A stretch of DNA of 64,000 nucleotides from Cyclospora cayetanensis (GCF_002999335.1 NW_020312281.1:124001-188000), one strand, 5' to 3'. Positions 1 to 13,060 are shown, counted from the stretch's first letter. Program-made: numbers and translations. The notes: generated from the letters alone by a model not told the origin.

Positions 1-1600
1 TGCTGAGTGGGTTTGCTTGACAACCGCATTGCTAGCTGTTTGCTCTACTAAATCCCAAGTGCACACCGATGAGCCCATCCCCGATGCGAACCTGGACTTT
101 GTGATCCAAAACGAGCAGCCCCCCTCTGCAGCCCAGGGACTCAGATTACAGCTGACTAGTGCGCGCAAACGTAGTCGCAAACATCAAGAGAGACAAGCAC
201 GGAGGTATGAGAAGCAACAGTGGGCAGTTAGTTTTGATGCAGGAGACTTGGACCTGTTGGATGGCCAGGATCCGCATGGTGCACGACAGGGTGACCAGAC
301 CAAGTGGTTTGCGGCCATGTGACAAAGATCGATTGCTATTCTTGCACATGTTAGTGCTCTGTCTTGCTCGAGCGATTCCCTAAATTGGAAACGCCACAGA
401 GTTACTAATATTGACTCCTTGAAAGCGCTTTAAAGCGCGCAAAACATTTTTGCGTCCTAGGCGCGCGGGAAGGTGACTTGTTTGTAGGCAGAGGAACCAC
501 AAGAAGTCGTAGAAGTGCTGGATTCGGGATAGGTGAGCGCTCATGATTCAGTAGACGGGAGATTCTGTTGAGTGGCCTAGGAAATGCCAACCGCATTCGT
601 TGAAAGGAAAGCAGTTGCGAAGTTCATCGCCTGCAAGAAACTATGCAGGCCTCTTTAGTTCGAAGCGCTAGTTGCCCTGGACGCGTTCCGTGGTAACTGT
701 TCTTCTCCAGCGCATATTCTGCTCGAAATGGCTAGCTCTATGTAGAGTCAGTGTTTGTACAGTTCCTGGTTTTCCTTGTTAGCGTATTCTCTGGAGACTT
801 ATATATGGAACTCAGGTATTTTTTATCCTTAAGCCTTCCTCCTACGTCTTCAGAGCCATTGAAGTCGACTGTGGTGCACGCACCGGCTGTAATCGCATGC
901 GGACGTTGCTCTGTGGGGCACAGGGGCATTGCCGAGGACTTCATATTTTGCTTGTCTCTACCCATCTTATTGCCGTTGCAGGAGGTTTACACACTTTAGC
1001 GCTCCAACGGCAGCGGGCCATAACGTTGCTGCGGGCATGTGGGTTTAAGCCACGTTTGTTATTGGGTAGTGTGTGTGGCTTCCATTTATTGATTATCTCT
1101 ACCAGTTAATGCCTACTTTGCTTTTCGCACTTGAGCTGCTTTACTGTCTCTGCATGCCTGGAGAGTGGCGATGAAGCAGGAACTCTTCCACTGTCTTGCT
1201 TGAGGTTGGTCCGTACGTACGGGTACAAACTACTGGGAAATTTGCTATCAAATTAAAGATGTGAAGCGGACTAAGCTACACTTTTGCACCTTCTACTACA
1301 CGCTAGTCATATTTAACTAAGGGGTAGTCAAGAATTAAACAATTGGTCGGTCTGCGCATGTCTTGTTCGGCGCACAGTCGTGTTTGTTCGATACAAGGTG
1401 ACATAATGTTGTTTGGGGGTGCGTTAAAGGTAATGCAAAACCTCATGGGTGTACTCAGCGCGCTCGTAGGGTGCAGATGTGCACATCCTGGCTCCAGCTC
1501 TCCCCTCATGTCGCGAACTGTGAGGGTCACGGGGAAGGAGAGGCAAAAACTCTTTCGTGAAACCGTAAGTTGTTATGTGGTTTTTTTTAAAATTTGAAGT
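1..1600 (+). mobile_element. Ty3/gypsy LTR-retrotransposon relic A (integrase tail plus 3' LTR-like end)
   Basis: The open frame at 17-322 resembles the C-terminal end of a Ty3/gypsy integrase: a basic helix (residues such as ARKRSRKHQERQARRYEK) followed by the GDLDLLD strand that in this family follows the DNA-binding helix. The same block recurs, diverged, near 28,980 and 60,090. Downstream, 860-940 matches 29,690-29,770, and 1,295-1,340 (TTCTACTACACGCTAGTC) matches 30,180-30,225. The last part (1,490-1,570) resembles 61,460-61,530. The element enters from the left edge, so only its 3' part is visible. No intact gene remains. The outer limit near 1.6 kb is approximate. Confidence 0.75.
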
Positions 1601-1674
1601 GTAGGGCTTTTTGCGGAGACCTTACATGAAGTGTTACACAAAGCCTCAATACGGAGATTCTAGACGGACAGTTA

Positions 1675-1735
1675 CACATGCACGCACATATATACATATA
1701 TATGCACGCACACATACACACACACACACATGCAT
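1675..1735. repeat. CA/TA microsatellite
   Basis: Alternating CACA and TATA dinucleotides with CATG/CACG interruptions. It lies just beyond relic A in non-coding DNA. Confidence 0.8.
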
Positions 1736-4121
1736 GGAAGGCATCACTTCGTGTAAATCTACAATTCAGTGCAGTTGAATACTTTGGCGTGCACCTAGCG
1801 CCTGAACACTTTCAGACATGCTAAGACGAAATCTCCATGGTACAGCACAACACCGAGCCCTATGTGGCCTTCCCCCGTTCAGTGATCTGGGGTAGTTCTG
1901 TCAGCAGCATTCTACTTCTAATAGAGTACTAGAGCTGGAGACAGATATAAACGGACCAACGTCGTGAGTTCATTGAACTCATTACTGCTTCTTTAAGGAG
2001 ACAGCCCAAAACACCGTATACAAACTTGACAGGGAGCTGTCTAGTGTCATTCCAAAAACCCTGCTTCCCTCGTACCTGTCCTCACTCTACAGGGCTCCAG
2101 CATGAAGAGAGAAGGATGCTAGTTTGCACTTTGCTGCATGCATCTTGGTCCTTCACACCGGTTGCACGTTGCGGCTTATCGCATACAGGCGCACAATGGT
2201 ACCCCCTATGCTTTAGGGAAAACTCAATTCTAGAGCAAGTTGGACGTATGACCGGCCAAACCGAGCAGTTGGCTTCTAACTGCTTAATCAGAACATAACA
2301 AGCGCGTAAGAAACTGCCAAGGCGGAGCTTGGCCTGGAACACCCCGAGTCCCAAGGAGTCTATGAGCCAAGGCCTTGCTCGCTAGCGGCTGTTCAGCGTT
2401 CTTTGACCTTGCCATCATCCAGTAGTCACAATGATTTTACTATCTAGGGCCAACTAGAGAATCCCAATGGCCATCTGTCTGTAAATTTGTTGTTTAGGGA
2501 AGAGGGCACTTTTCGTTGATCTTCAGTCTTCCTTTTGGGGGGCTTCAATGTGGAAATTTATAGCGTGCCTTAACCTTTTGAAATGCAGATACAATTTACT
2601 CCTGGCCTCACTGTCAAGAACGCGTCTGCCCATGTTCCGAGGCAGAACCAGCGGGGCAAAAGCGAGTATTCGGACCTTACTTGAGGAAATACATCAAGGC
2701 ATAGTTGAACTTAAATTAAGGAGCTTTCCTGCATAGACAGAATAAAGCATTTACCCTCTCTCCCCGCAAAGTACATGTCAATCTCCAGGTAGACAATCAC
2801 CTGGCTTTCCACAAGGCCCGAAACGAAGACTACCCCTACTGTAATATACGCTGCCTTCCGTATCTTCCAGTCCCTAATTGCCGTGCCTGCTAGCTGTACG
2901 GTGGGGCTTCCTACGCTTGCTGCATAGACACAACTGGTACCTGGTTTGGACCCTTCAGCGATACAGCTAGCCTGCACCACCTGCAGCAAGGGCTGGCTTC
3001 TAAGAAAGCAACGAGCAGTGCAACACTTTCAGGATTCAATGCCCTAGAGGCTGCACCTACATTCCAACTACATGAATACGAAATTGAGAGAAGTACACAT
3101 GGTGAGCTCTAACTACAAATTGGTAAGCATCCTCTACGCCTTTCTCGTACTCGCTACTTTCAACGCAGGAAACCAGCACCCAGCCTACAACGCAACAAAT
3201 TATAATCTCCACCAAAAGGAACCACAGGGACAACCACTAAACCCAACAGGGGCCATTTTCAAGGCGCTTCCACAAGCCCTTTTAAACGATTGAGGAGTCA
3301 TGGAGGGGTTCCCATAGGAAGACCTAACACTCTTATCGAGGACTTTAAAGGTACCCTCTAATGCCCATCTCTACACAGGATTGTATGGTCCCCCATGAGC
3401 CGCTTTGGGATCCTCACTGGGTCACTTCGGTGTTCATTAGTTGTGGCAATTGCTCGACAAAGACATTTACACTAGAGAGAGATGGCAGAGAGAAAAATAA
3501 TAGCAGAGTCTTGAAGGAATGAGGCTGTGGGGTGTCACGCATCAGAGAAACGGGAAAGGCACGGAAAATGAACACCAGGGGAAAACGACATAAGGCTGTT
3601 TCACGGCGAGAAGGGGCACAAGCAAAGTAGATGATGGATATCCAAGAAACACATCGCGTGTACAGGCAGTCCATGTTGACTGCTGGCTCAGGAGGGCTGG
3701 GGAGACAAGTGACTCAATGGTACATGTGACTGTCTACTCGCAGAAATGGGTAGCTCTAGGCGTCGGAAACCTGAACAATTACCTTTCGCTTCTTTAGGGA
3801 CAGACTGAAATGCTACTCAAACGTCGGTTGCCTCTGCCCCCTGCTGCGTCCAAATGACAGGCATTCCACGTATTTTGCACACTTGGGGGCGCATATCACT
3901 ACATGCACCACATAAAAATATTGCAACACACGTGGAGTAGCAGAGAAACACTAGAGCATGCCTTCCAGTGAGTCAAGGAGTAGACAGGCACTCGAACACG
4001 TGGTCTCTTGGTGCTGCGAAATGCTCCGGAGAAAGGAGGCTCCTCAAGGACCCTAACAGGTCCCTTTTAGCTGAGGAGAAGGGTATAGAATAGTCCAAGG
4101 GAAGGGCTATGGTCTTGGAGA
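1736..4121. other. gene-poor stretch, no supported gene
   Basis: Short frames exist on both strands, but none shows a family motif or joins to a neighbour through phase-consistent splice sites. I see nothing beyond ordinary intergenic DNA. It ends at the stop codon of the RAP-domain gene. Confidence 0.5.
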
Positions 4122-7100
4122 CTAGGCGAATTGTTGCGCTGGCTGAAGCCGGTCCCTCTGTTGGAGAACCGGCGCCAGGCGCTGCTTGAGATATAGAAGC
4201 TGGTCGTCCTGAAAGAAAATCAACGAAGAAAAAGCCAGTCGTTCCACGTGGAACTGACGACAAACCAATAAACTTGAGGACATGGTGGAGTGAAATGTCA
4301 CAGTATCTTGGAAAGCGAGCCAATGACGGGTTTTCCACTGAGGGGAAGACGCAAATCGAGGGAAGGAGAATAACAGTGGAGGTCGAAGATGGTGATGAGG
4401 AAGAATGAAGAAAGGAAACTTACTTCTAATCTGCAGCGACGCCATTGCCAATACTCAATGTTCACAGGAAGAAACCCCTGAAGAGCGAGGTGCCTGTACA
4501 AGACACCATAAAGAGGATGGCCCCAAGATACCAGTGTGGCTCATTACATGAATTACTCAGCACGCGCTACTTTAGGTGGGCCTTCGCTCTAGGTCCTGGT
4601 GGCAGCTCTCCCTTGGGTGCTCGCTGGTTGTGCCATTGTTGTGTGGCTTCCTCAATGTCACTAGCCTGATCGTTCGGGCATTTATTTATTGATATATCTG
4701 CCAGTCTCCCTCCTTCCCCCATATCCTTGCCCCTCTTTGGGAATCATTGCCTTGCCTGTGCTTCACAGTGCATGGAGAGTGTTTGTACACCGTGTCTACA
4801 TCAATGCAGATGCGCGTGTCCTGGTCAAAAAAGTCCACTCTGTAGCCCCCGCAGGCAACATTTCTCTGCAACTGCAGCCTGTGAGGCCCCCGCAGCAAAT
4901 CGAGGGCCAGTGACACTTCTGCATGCAGCCCGCTTGTCTCCTGCCTATCCTGCATTTGCCTCGCTGAAGAAGACAAAAGAGACACGCCAACAAGGTTGGC
5001 AGTGAACACGAGGAAAAGGACATAGCGGAGAGCCAGCAAGCAAGAGACTTCTGGACAGACACCCCAGGAAATGAAATGTAGTATTACACGCACGGAGAAC
5101 CCTGAAGCACCCTCGGGAAAATGTATGCCCTTTTGGTTGTTTCAAAGATGGAACCCATGCTGTCAGGTGCTTCATATTTGTAAATTTCCTTGCTGTTTTG
5201 CAGTAGTCCTAGACTCTAACTTGGCCCTCAAGTCCTGCATGTGCGTGGTGCTAGCCTATTAAATTATCAACGGTCATCATGTTCTACGGCACCCTGTTGC
5301 CACAAAGGTGCAAAATATCCTATGAGACTGCAAGTATGCCCTAGAAACTCCATCAAAGAAGCCATCAATACGCCTCTGCACCGGGATCCTCGTTCAACTG
5401 TCTCTTCGCTAAGTGACATTTCTGCTTGCTCTCCTCAAGACCGCCCACTATTTATTTCTTTCTATTGCCCTCTTCGTCGTGCGAATTCTCGCGCTTACTT
5501 GCTTCATCAAAAGCCGTACGCCAGGCCAATGGCGGTTGCGCCTTGCAACTCTTCAGTTCCAACTCGGCAGCCCTCTGAATTTCATGGACGCGCATCAGGA
5601 TCAACCTGAGCTCAAGTAACAAGGAGACAGCAGGAATACTTCAGTGCACCTCGACTGAGGAGACGGAGGCTCAAGCGACCAGTAGAGTCCCGAAGAAGAA
5701 ACAAGATGCAATACGCAAATTTGGGGGGCAGGATCAGCATAAGCAACAGCGAAATCTGGCGCATTTCACAACAAGCACCTGTCTTTCGACACTGGCTTGG
5801 CATACAATGCCTCCAGTATCCGCTGCAGCAAGTCCACCTTCTCTGAAGGCAGCACGCAGCAAGCGCAACTAGAGCGCACACAGGCTGGCCCTCGCCCCAA
5901 CACTTTCAAGGTTACCACGAGTCGCTCCTCTCAAGTGCCTCCACCAGCCTCCGTGGCTCCTATGTGTGTTCAAAGGCGGCGCGATGGCGCCTTTGGCAGA
6001 AGACCGATTGATTCACGCTGTACTCTACTCGAAACAGCTCGTCCCCTCTCTCTAGCTGCTCGTTTGCTTGCCTTGAAGCTGGAAGCAGCAAATTGCATAT
6101 GCAGCGTCGACCAGAGCGGCCGTGCCCAGGCGATGGAGCACCACCCCACGGAGGCCCGCAGAAGCAGTTTCTGGTGTGGAGGGGCCTCCAAAAGTTTTCT
6201 CAATGTGCTGCAACAACTGCAAAAGCATCGATTCAAGCCCGCTTTGCAAAGGCCCTACATCGCAAAGGGCGAGGGCCCCCAGTAACTGTGCGCTCTTATG
6301 GGGGGTCCATCCTAAGTCCCCTGCGGCGCCTCTGTCGCTGCCTGGCGAGTGCTGCTGTTGCTCCTCAGCGCTGCTGCAGTCTATTCTAAAATGCTGCAAC
6401 AGGGTCTCGCAATTAGCAGGCGTCAGGAAACGTAGGCGGCCCAAGCCCTTCATGAGCACCAGGAGCTGTTGCTGCGAAAACTGGTGCAAGTTCTCGAAAG
6501 CCAAAGAGCTTAGCTGCCGCAGCAGAAATCCCCGAGCCAATCTGCAGCAAGAACGGCGTGCAGCCAAGCCGAATGACGTTTCAGCAGTAGGTTTGCATGC
6601 AGCAAGGAGCCACAGGCTCACACGTCTGACGCTATATCCTGAGTGGCCAGAAAGCACTCGCCTATCGGGAGGCCTTACCCCATGCTCGCAATCGCATCTA
6701 TTGAAGCCGCAACATCCGCAGCTGTGAAGGAGTCGATTTCTTCGCTCATCCTTTGCAAAAGTAGGTCGCAATTACTGCGGCTGTAGGCCCCCCAGCGCCT
6801 CATGGCTTCCAACAGCAAACATAGATCGGGTGGCTGCAGTTGCTGCAGCTGTTGTTGGACCTCCCGCCAGACGAACTGCTGCACCTCGATGTCTCGCACC
6901 TGAAGAGCAGCAAGCGAAGCAGCTAGGATGCACAGGGAACGCGGAGAGAGGCAGTCAGCACGGGAAGCCATCTCGCGGCCTAGCTGCATTGCAAGCTGCA
7001 GCACAACACCAGAGGGAAGCGGCAGAAGCAGCAGCATGAGACGCAGCAACAGCGGCAGCAACAGATGAAGGAACTGGAGCTGTAGAACCCCTCGGCAGCA

Positions 7101-7776
7101 GTCACAAGAATCAGTCGCCTCTCCAAAGGCATCCTCCTCGAAATCGTAGCCTTCACAGCGAAGGGCCGACTAAAAGGAAGACGACCGATCCGGCACTTCC
7201 CGCTAAGAGAGGTAGGAGGAAACGGGAACCATGCCATACTTGCTGCGTTGCGAGGTTAGAAACTCTGAGCACTGCTAGGGAGCTTGAAATTTGCGCCAGC
7301 ATCCGCCCATCTGCCTGCTGTAAGAGAATTCCTATTTGGTTCAGCAGCTGATGCAGCCGCTCATCCTTCTGCAATACTGACGCAACCCCGGGGTCCTTGC
7401 TGGCCCTCGCTAGCCGCCGAAGGACTTGCTGCAATGTGGGTAGGTCTCGGCTTGAAGAGTCAGAAACAAACTGCAGCAATTCCTCTGGATGTTCCAGCAG
7501 CTGAGCTGTGACTACCCGATCGCTGGGGGCAGTGGGAAGTGTATGCAAAAGCCGCACTTTCTTGTTGTTGTCACGGCTAACAATGGATGTGCCTCTGGAG
7601 CACCACTGACTGTGGTACTGCCATGTTGACACTGAAGTGGTAGCATGAGCAGCTGTTGGTGCAGCAATCGGCGGGCTATGTGACGAGGCAGCCTGGGAGG
7701 CAAGGTATCGCCTGATGAAGTGCGTCCCTCGCAAGCCGCAGCTCCGCACCACTGCTGGTCCTACGGCCGGCAGCAT
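4122..7776 (-). CDS. RAP-domain organellar RNA-associated protein (9 exons, 667 aa)
   Basis: Exons on the minus strand: 7240-7776, 6679-7079, 6072-6541, 5779-5842, 5499-5605, 4791-4963, 4571-4665, 4424-4493, 4122-4208. All phases agree and the total is 668 codons. The N-terminus (Arg/Ser/Ala-rich, few acidic residues) suits mitochondrial import. Residues about 100-520 are Leu/Gln-rich helical repeats of the type seen in apicomplexan heptatricopeptide/FAST-like proteins. Residues about 555-650 form a RAP domain: the YRVDFFDQDTRICIDVDT block, then GFLPVNIEYWQW, spread over four small exons. RAP proteins bind organellar RNA, often mitochondrial rRNA fragments; that role is inferred here. Intron 3 (5843-6071) uses a GC donor (AAG|GCAAGC). 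Family call is firm, exact target unknown. Confidence 0.85.
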
Positions 7777-9337
7777 GGTGTCAGATTTGCAAAAGCTGCG
7801 AAGGCGTATATATGTATATATATATATTGAGGGGTTGGAGCTTCAAGGCTTATGGTTCACGAAGACGCATGCGTGAGGTTGGTCGGCGTTGAAGACAAAA
7901 CGCCACGAGGCATGCGGTTTCAGCTTCGCCCTGGAAGTTACACCTTGAGGTTTTTCAGGATATGCTTGGTGAACAGCAACAACAACGCCAAGGAACTGGA
8001 AACGATGCTGCCTGCTGGCAGGGGGAAGGCGCGAGGAAATCGGCTCACGGGAACATGCGACCGGCTGGGGGTGGAAAGGGTAGGGAACGCTGGTTGTTTT
8101 GACCTTGGGAAAATCCCGTTGCGGTCTTCTATTGATTACAAGGGCTCTGAATCCGAAGGCTGGTATGCCCGGGGCTGGCAGCCCATTTGCTAGAAATCTC
8201 CCAACGAGCGAGGCGAGTGCAAGAGCCTGTATCTGGCACGTTATTAAGCCTTTCATTGGTTAAGAAGTTGAAAGAAACATTTAACCATTTTCACTAATGG
8301 TAGGCTAGCTATTATGTGCAACCGAGACATACAATGCCCTATTTTTTCCCCTCTGGATTCCGAGTGCCTGCTGCTTGTGCGTCATCAAGTCAGGCACACT
8401 AAAGAGTAGTCGTGAGTTTGCTTTGAAAACAGTGTGAATAGAGTATAGAGATGCTGGATAAATTAGGAGGCTCGAGCATAAGGAATTTCATTGGCGTTTT
8501 TTTACCTAACAATACTAGCATGTTGACACGATTCCTTCACAGCCTCCATCGTGCCTGCAGACTGGCAAATCAATTGCCACAAGAAATTTACCGCTGTTTG
8601 CACAAGCCCAAAAATGAAGAATACATGACAAATGAGTTGATCTTCCATGCAATGGTGTTTGCATTTCAGTTATGCTGACGAGTAAGTTCAGATGCATCTA
8701 TTTTTTCTCTTCCGATAAGGACAAACATCGAAGTGCCAGCCTGGTGCCCCCGAATTGCAGATATGTCATACACCATGTCTCGGATACCCATGCACGATAT
8801 GCCGGAAGTCACCCAATACCTGTAATCAGTCTGGGACTCACATAAGAGATAACAAGAGGCAACCACACGCAGTAAACGAAGAGGGACTTCTACCCCATTG
8901 CGGCAATTTTCGCTAAAGATTAAAAGACATCCTGCTCATGCACCGCTTGGCACTGGCGGCTCAATATACATAAGTCGATGACGCTCTCAGTTTGGTGGAA
9001 TATTGGAAACGAAAGTGCGCGCCTGGGATACAGCGTGCTTGCGTTCCATGTTTACATGATACGAAGTTTATTAATGGTGAATCACTCCTCCCACATAAAG
9101 TGCTTGCTCTTCTCTCAAGATGTAAAAAAATCTGCACTGGAAATAAACACGTAGCTGCATTGAAAAAGACGGACCCTCTCTCACTACCCTGCTACCTCCG
9201 CCTTTCGTCTCTGTGTCTTCGCTGTGCGTTTGTTGGGGCGCGTGGTCAATTCAAAAAACTAGGTTCACACACAACGATCTGTAGCCAGAGTATCCGAGTC
9301 TCGGAAATTTATGCAGCTTAAAAAAAAACATGGATTG
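7777..9337. other. intergenic, no supported gene
   Basis: This lies between the start of the RAP gene and the 3' end of the MCMBP gene, both on the minus strand. It contains a short TA-rich tract (7,806-7,826) just upstream of the RAP start, possibly promoter or 5' UTR sequence. A 113-codon frame at 7,852-8,193 shows no motif and no convincing splice partners. Confidence 0.45.
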
Positions 9338-12300
9338 TCAGACGATGGACAGTTTGGCTGTATGCGAGGCGAGCGCTTCCTCGGCCTCGTGCCGATCCCT
9401 ATCCTTCTCTTCTTTAGCTTCTTGCCTCCTTTTGAGAGCTCTCAGTCTGCTCCTTCTTTCATCTTCTAGTGCCTGCGCCTTCTCCCAATGTTCCAGCTTG
9501 ACCAAGACAGCAGAGGGCCTCTCTCCTGCTGCTGTGACTGTTTGTTCGTTTGCGCATCGCTTTGTGTGCGTCCCTGCCGCGTTTTCTCCTTTGGCTTCCT
9601 CTTCTTCATTCGTCATGAAGCTGCCGTGCGACGCGGCGACGGCTGCGGCCACTAAAACCCAATGCTCGAAATCGCTTGCTGCACATTGAGAGCAAGCACA
9701 GCCGACGGCAATCGACGGCATTAGTAGTAACGAGAAGAACCGGTCAAGGATAATGGAGCAAAGAGGAACCTTGGGAAGCCACATGGTAAAAAGAAGACAA
9801 GAAAAACTGCTTGTTCTTCTGTCTTATGTATATCCAACTAGCCGAAAGCAGTGCAGGCAAGCAGGTGGAAGCGGTCGAGCAGAGACAAGGAAGAGAAAAG
9901 CAAACACGGGTTTCAGCAAACTCGAGTAAAACGAAGTCACACAGCTCAAAAGACACGACCTCACCCCTATTGTCTACCCTCCCCTCCTTTCGCAGTAAAG
10001 GACACTTTTCTATACGGAGTAACCGTCACAACCCCTTTCGCCAAGCGCACAACGGTAGTTTGCGGCGGAGGCAGCGAAGGGGAATTGTTACCCTGACAAT
10101 GCAGCACGCATCCAGGAGCATCAGGACTTACACGAAACGTCATCATATAGCTGCCGCTTTTTTACAAAATCAGAAATTGCCCTCTCCCTCAGCTCCTCGT
10201 GTAGCTGGACGACTCTAGATCCTCCTCTTGCAGCAGCAACATACTGCCGAAGTTCCTCCAACCGGCTCCTCTCCTGCCGCTGCCTCATTTCGTCGCTTGA
10301 CTTCCAGCCTTCCGTGGGATGTATCGGCACGTCTACTAAGCCTTCAAAATGCGAGACGCTCTCCTCATGCGTCACCAACAAGACACAGCAGTCTGTCTCA
10401 ATGGAGCGGACGCCGGTCAGAAAGTCATATGGCACCGCGCCGTCTGCTATCTGCACCAACACCAAACATCAACCGAAAGCCCTATTCACCAAGCCTTAAA
10501 TCAACGCATACTGTCTAGCTGGGAAATTCAAGGCCACGCCTGCTGGAGGTTCAAAAGGGGGAGAGACGGACCAGCATCTGCAATGCGGCAAGGTTGGCGC
10601 CAATTTTTTGTTGCTGTTGCTGCTGTTCTTTCTGTTGTTGCTGCTGTTGTTGCTCCCATTCCTTCTTGGTCGTAGCTGCTGCTACTGCACAACGTTGCCT
10701 CACGAAGGCATTAAGGCGCCTTCTCTCGAGAGAGTGAGGCTGATCGATTATCAACGCGCAGCCAGGAGGCAGCTGAAGAGGCGCCGCAGCTGCACGAACA
10801 GTACATCAGCCCCTGGAGCATTGCATATGCCATGCCGGTCTTTAAATGAAGGTATGTGCACACAAAGGGCCATACAAGTACATCGACGTATACATATCTC
10901 CATATTCACAGACGTTTTAAGGCTGAGACAGAGAAAGATGAATCGCCCAAGTGGATGTGCGTGTCTGCGCGCACGCTTGTGTGTGTGTATGTAAATGCGT
11001 ATGTATGGCTGTCCACGTGTATGTGTGTTTGCGGGTGTAGAGTAATACGGAGCAAGGTTTCAGCTAGAGGTGGTGAGTTTCTTAGGGAGCGGAGTGAGGG
11101 GTACCATTAGCGTAGCTTGAAAGAGACAAAGAGTACGTAGCTACAGAGGAAGAAATTTACATAGTAAGTCTTCGCTGAGGTCATCATCTGCGAGCTGCAG
11201 GTGAGGTCCAAGCGCATGCATCACTAGGGCCTCTTCATGTGCAGACACCAGAGCCGCGAACGGCACCTGAAGCAGAAGCACCCAAAGTCACATATCTGTG
11301 CGATCTCTGAAGGAACGGAGCCAGCCGCAGCAGCAGCCAGGAGCTCGGTGAGTGCTGGGGTCACAACAGCAGAATTTAGTCGCAAGCCAAAGGAAAGAAG
11401 GCGACTGTCGCTTCAAGCACTCCCAGACACACGAAACCAAACAGGGCGGCAGTAAGAGCACAGGCAGACACACATGCACACACACGGGCACACACATACA
11501 CATACATATACACACAGGCACACACACACGCACATACACATACACATACACATGCACACACGGGCACACACATACACATACATATACGCACATACACATA
11601 CACATACACGCTTACCCATGCATACACAGACACATACACTTCAAAAACTGAGGCGAAAATGTTCAATGGAGGGCAGAAGCGAGAACTGTATCTACTTAAC
11701 CTACTAGCTCGCGGCACGCATTGAGGAGCCGCCGAGTAGCTGCCGTGTGGAGGGAGCATACGCAGGCCTCTGTCGTGGCAACAGGAGGCCCAGCAACAGG
11801 GCAGTCCTCGGCAGACCCTGATGCTTCGGCTCGCCCTTCGCAGCTCTTTAGTGTGGCACAGCAGGGGTCTTGTTGCCGCTGCTGCTGATCACTGGATATA
11901 CTTGAACTGGGCTTCCCAGATCTGATGAAAGCAACTCGGAGGCGGTGGTAGGCCGTGCCTCCCTCCTGTTGCTGCTGCAACGACGGCCGCGAGCACAGGG
12001 TCAAAAGGGCATACTCTGCTGCAACGGCGTCGCCTTCGAAACAGCTGAGCAAACACCGCAGAGTCATAAGCCCGTGTGTAAAGCAACTAAGACGGCCGAC
12101 GCCCCAGCAAAAAAGGCCTGACTAAGGTAGCAAGGCATCCACAAGGGCCTTGGCGGACTCGAGAAGAAACCGTATGGCCCTCTGCCTTTGGTCCTCGAAG
12201 CATGATAACGCGACAGGCTCCTTGGGCTGCTCAGCACATACACAAGAAGAGCGCAACTCCAATAAGTGGAAGTAGCAAAGGCGCTTTTTGGGTTGGCCTT

Positions 12301-12770
12301 TGGAGCCTCATGCAGTCCCGTGGCACCGGCGTAGGGTGCTGCAGCGAGAGCTAAGGCATCGCAAAGCTCACAAGTAAAGGTGAATCTTTCCCATGGAGGT
12401 CTCGCCTCAGACGCCACTGAAGAAGGAATGCATGGATCCGCAACTGGGAGGCCCCTTGGCCACTCGTTCTGGGGGCCTTGCAGTCGCAGTTCTCCCGAGG
12501 ATCAACGAACATATCCGCTGTTGCGTGTGGGCCTCCCCAACAGAACCCTGAAACGCAAAACCACACGAAGGAAGGCACACGCCAATATACACGAGAGGTC
12601 AATGCAACAGGGGGAGTGGCGAAAAGAAATGGTGCAGAGGCAGGAGGCGACCTACAGACAGTAGCCGTACATACCGACAATCTCAATGACGTCATTCAAA
12701 TTGGGGAGGGGTTCTCCCTCCTTAGGATACAAAAGGAGAATGCACTCCCGCAACGCCAGTTGCTTCTGAT
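9338..12770 (-). CDS. MCMBP: mini-chromosome maintenance complex-binding protein (MCMBP/ETG1), N-terminal exons unresolved
   Basis: Phase-consistent exons: 12675 to about 12770, 12372-12547, 12123-12226, 11705-12044, 11161-11266, 10572-10789, 10132-10450, 9338-9651. Family blocks appear in order: LNDVIEIVG, LRIHAFLL, GDAVAAEYALLTL (the GD.lAAEYLLL motif), LQLPPGCALIID, then ALQMLIADGAVPYDF and the ETDCCVLLVTHEES strand. MCMBP binds MCM2-7 and promotes its release from chromatin. Coccidian-type insertions are present: QQQQ near 11,970 and a longer Gln tract near 10,630. The tail (9338-9651) is charged and helical. Upstream exons should lie in 12.8-13.9 kb; an ATG at 13,855 opening a short Ala-rich exon with a GTGAGC donor is a candidate start, but I could not connect it. 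Confidence 0.85.
10606..10662 (-). repeat. CAG/CAA trinucleotide repeat encoding poly-Gln in MCMBP
   Basis: Read on the minus strand, this run of CAG/CAA codons encodes two Gln blocks split by KE inside the exon at 10572-10789. It is an in-frame homopolymeric amino-acid repeat of the kind abundant in Eimeria. Confidence 0.85.
11460..11630. repeat. CA-rich intronic microsatellite
   Basis: CACACA/CATACA arrays lie inside the intron between the MCMBP exons at 11266 and 11705. Long open frames of Thr-His or Val-Cys here are artefacts of the repeat. Confidence 0.9.
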
Positions 12771-13016
12771 GCTGGCGTCGCGGCTGGTGCCACCAGGGTG
12801 CAGCCCCTGGCGAGAGGCAGCAGCGGAAGGCATGGCGAGTCCAGAGGAGAGAATTGCTGCCAGCCGGAGCAGGCTCGGGCAGGGCCTCTCTGAGACACGA
12901 AGAGAATCAAGAGACCAGCGGATCGCAATGCAGAGGCGTTGTAACACGAACAACGAAATAAAGAGGAGGGCCCGTTATGGAAATGAATGGGCAAGTGGCT
13001 ACCCGCCACATCCCAG

Positions 13017-13060
13017 CGGCGGCCGCAGCAGCAGCAGCAGGAACAGCAGCAAGAACAGCC
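13017..13060. repeat. CAG trinucleotide cluster
   Basis: Repeated CAGCAGCAG units with GGC/AAC interruptions lie in the presumed 5' part of the MCMBP locus. Whether they are exon or intron could not be settled. Confidence 0.6.

Noticed and set aside
3973..4451. A small separate minus-strand gene starting MASLQIR and spliced to a Pro/Ser-rich frame
   Set aside because: The same splice sites, read in another frame, complete the RAP domain of the larger gene with correct phases and a conserved end.
5797..7061. Plus-strand open frames (up to 201 codons) across the RAP gene
   Set aside because: They mirror the minus-strand coding exons and carry no motif of their own.
11288..11759. Long Val/Cys/Met or Thr/His open frames around 11.5 kb
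   Set aside because: They are translations of a CA-rich microsatellite inside an MCMBP intron.
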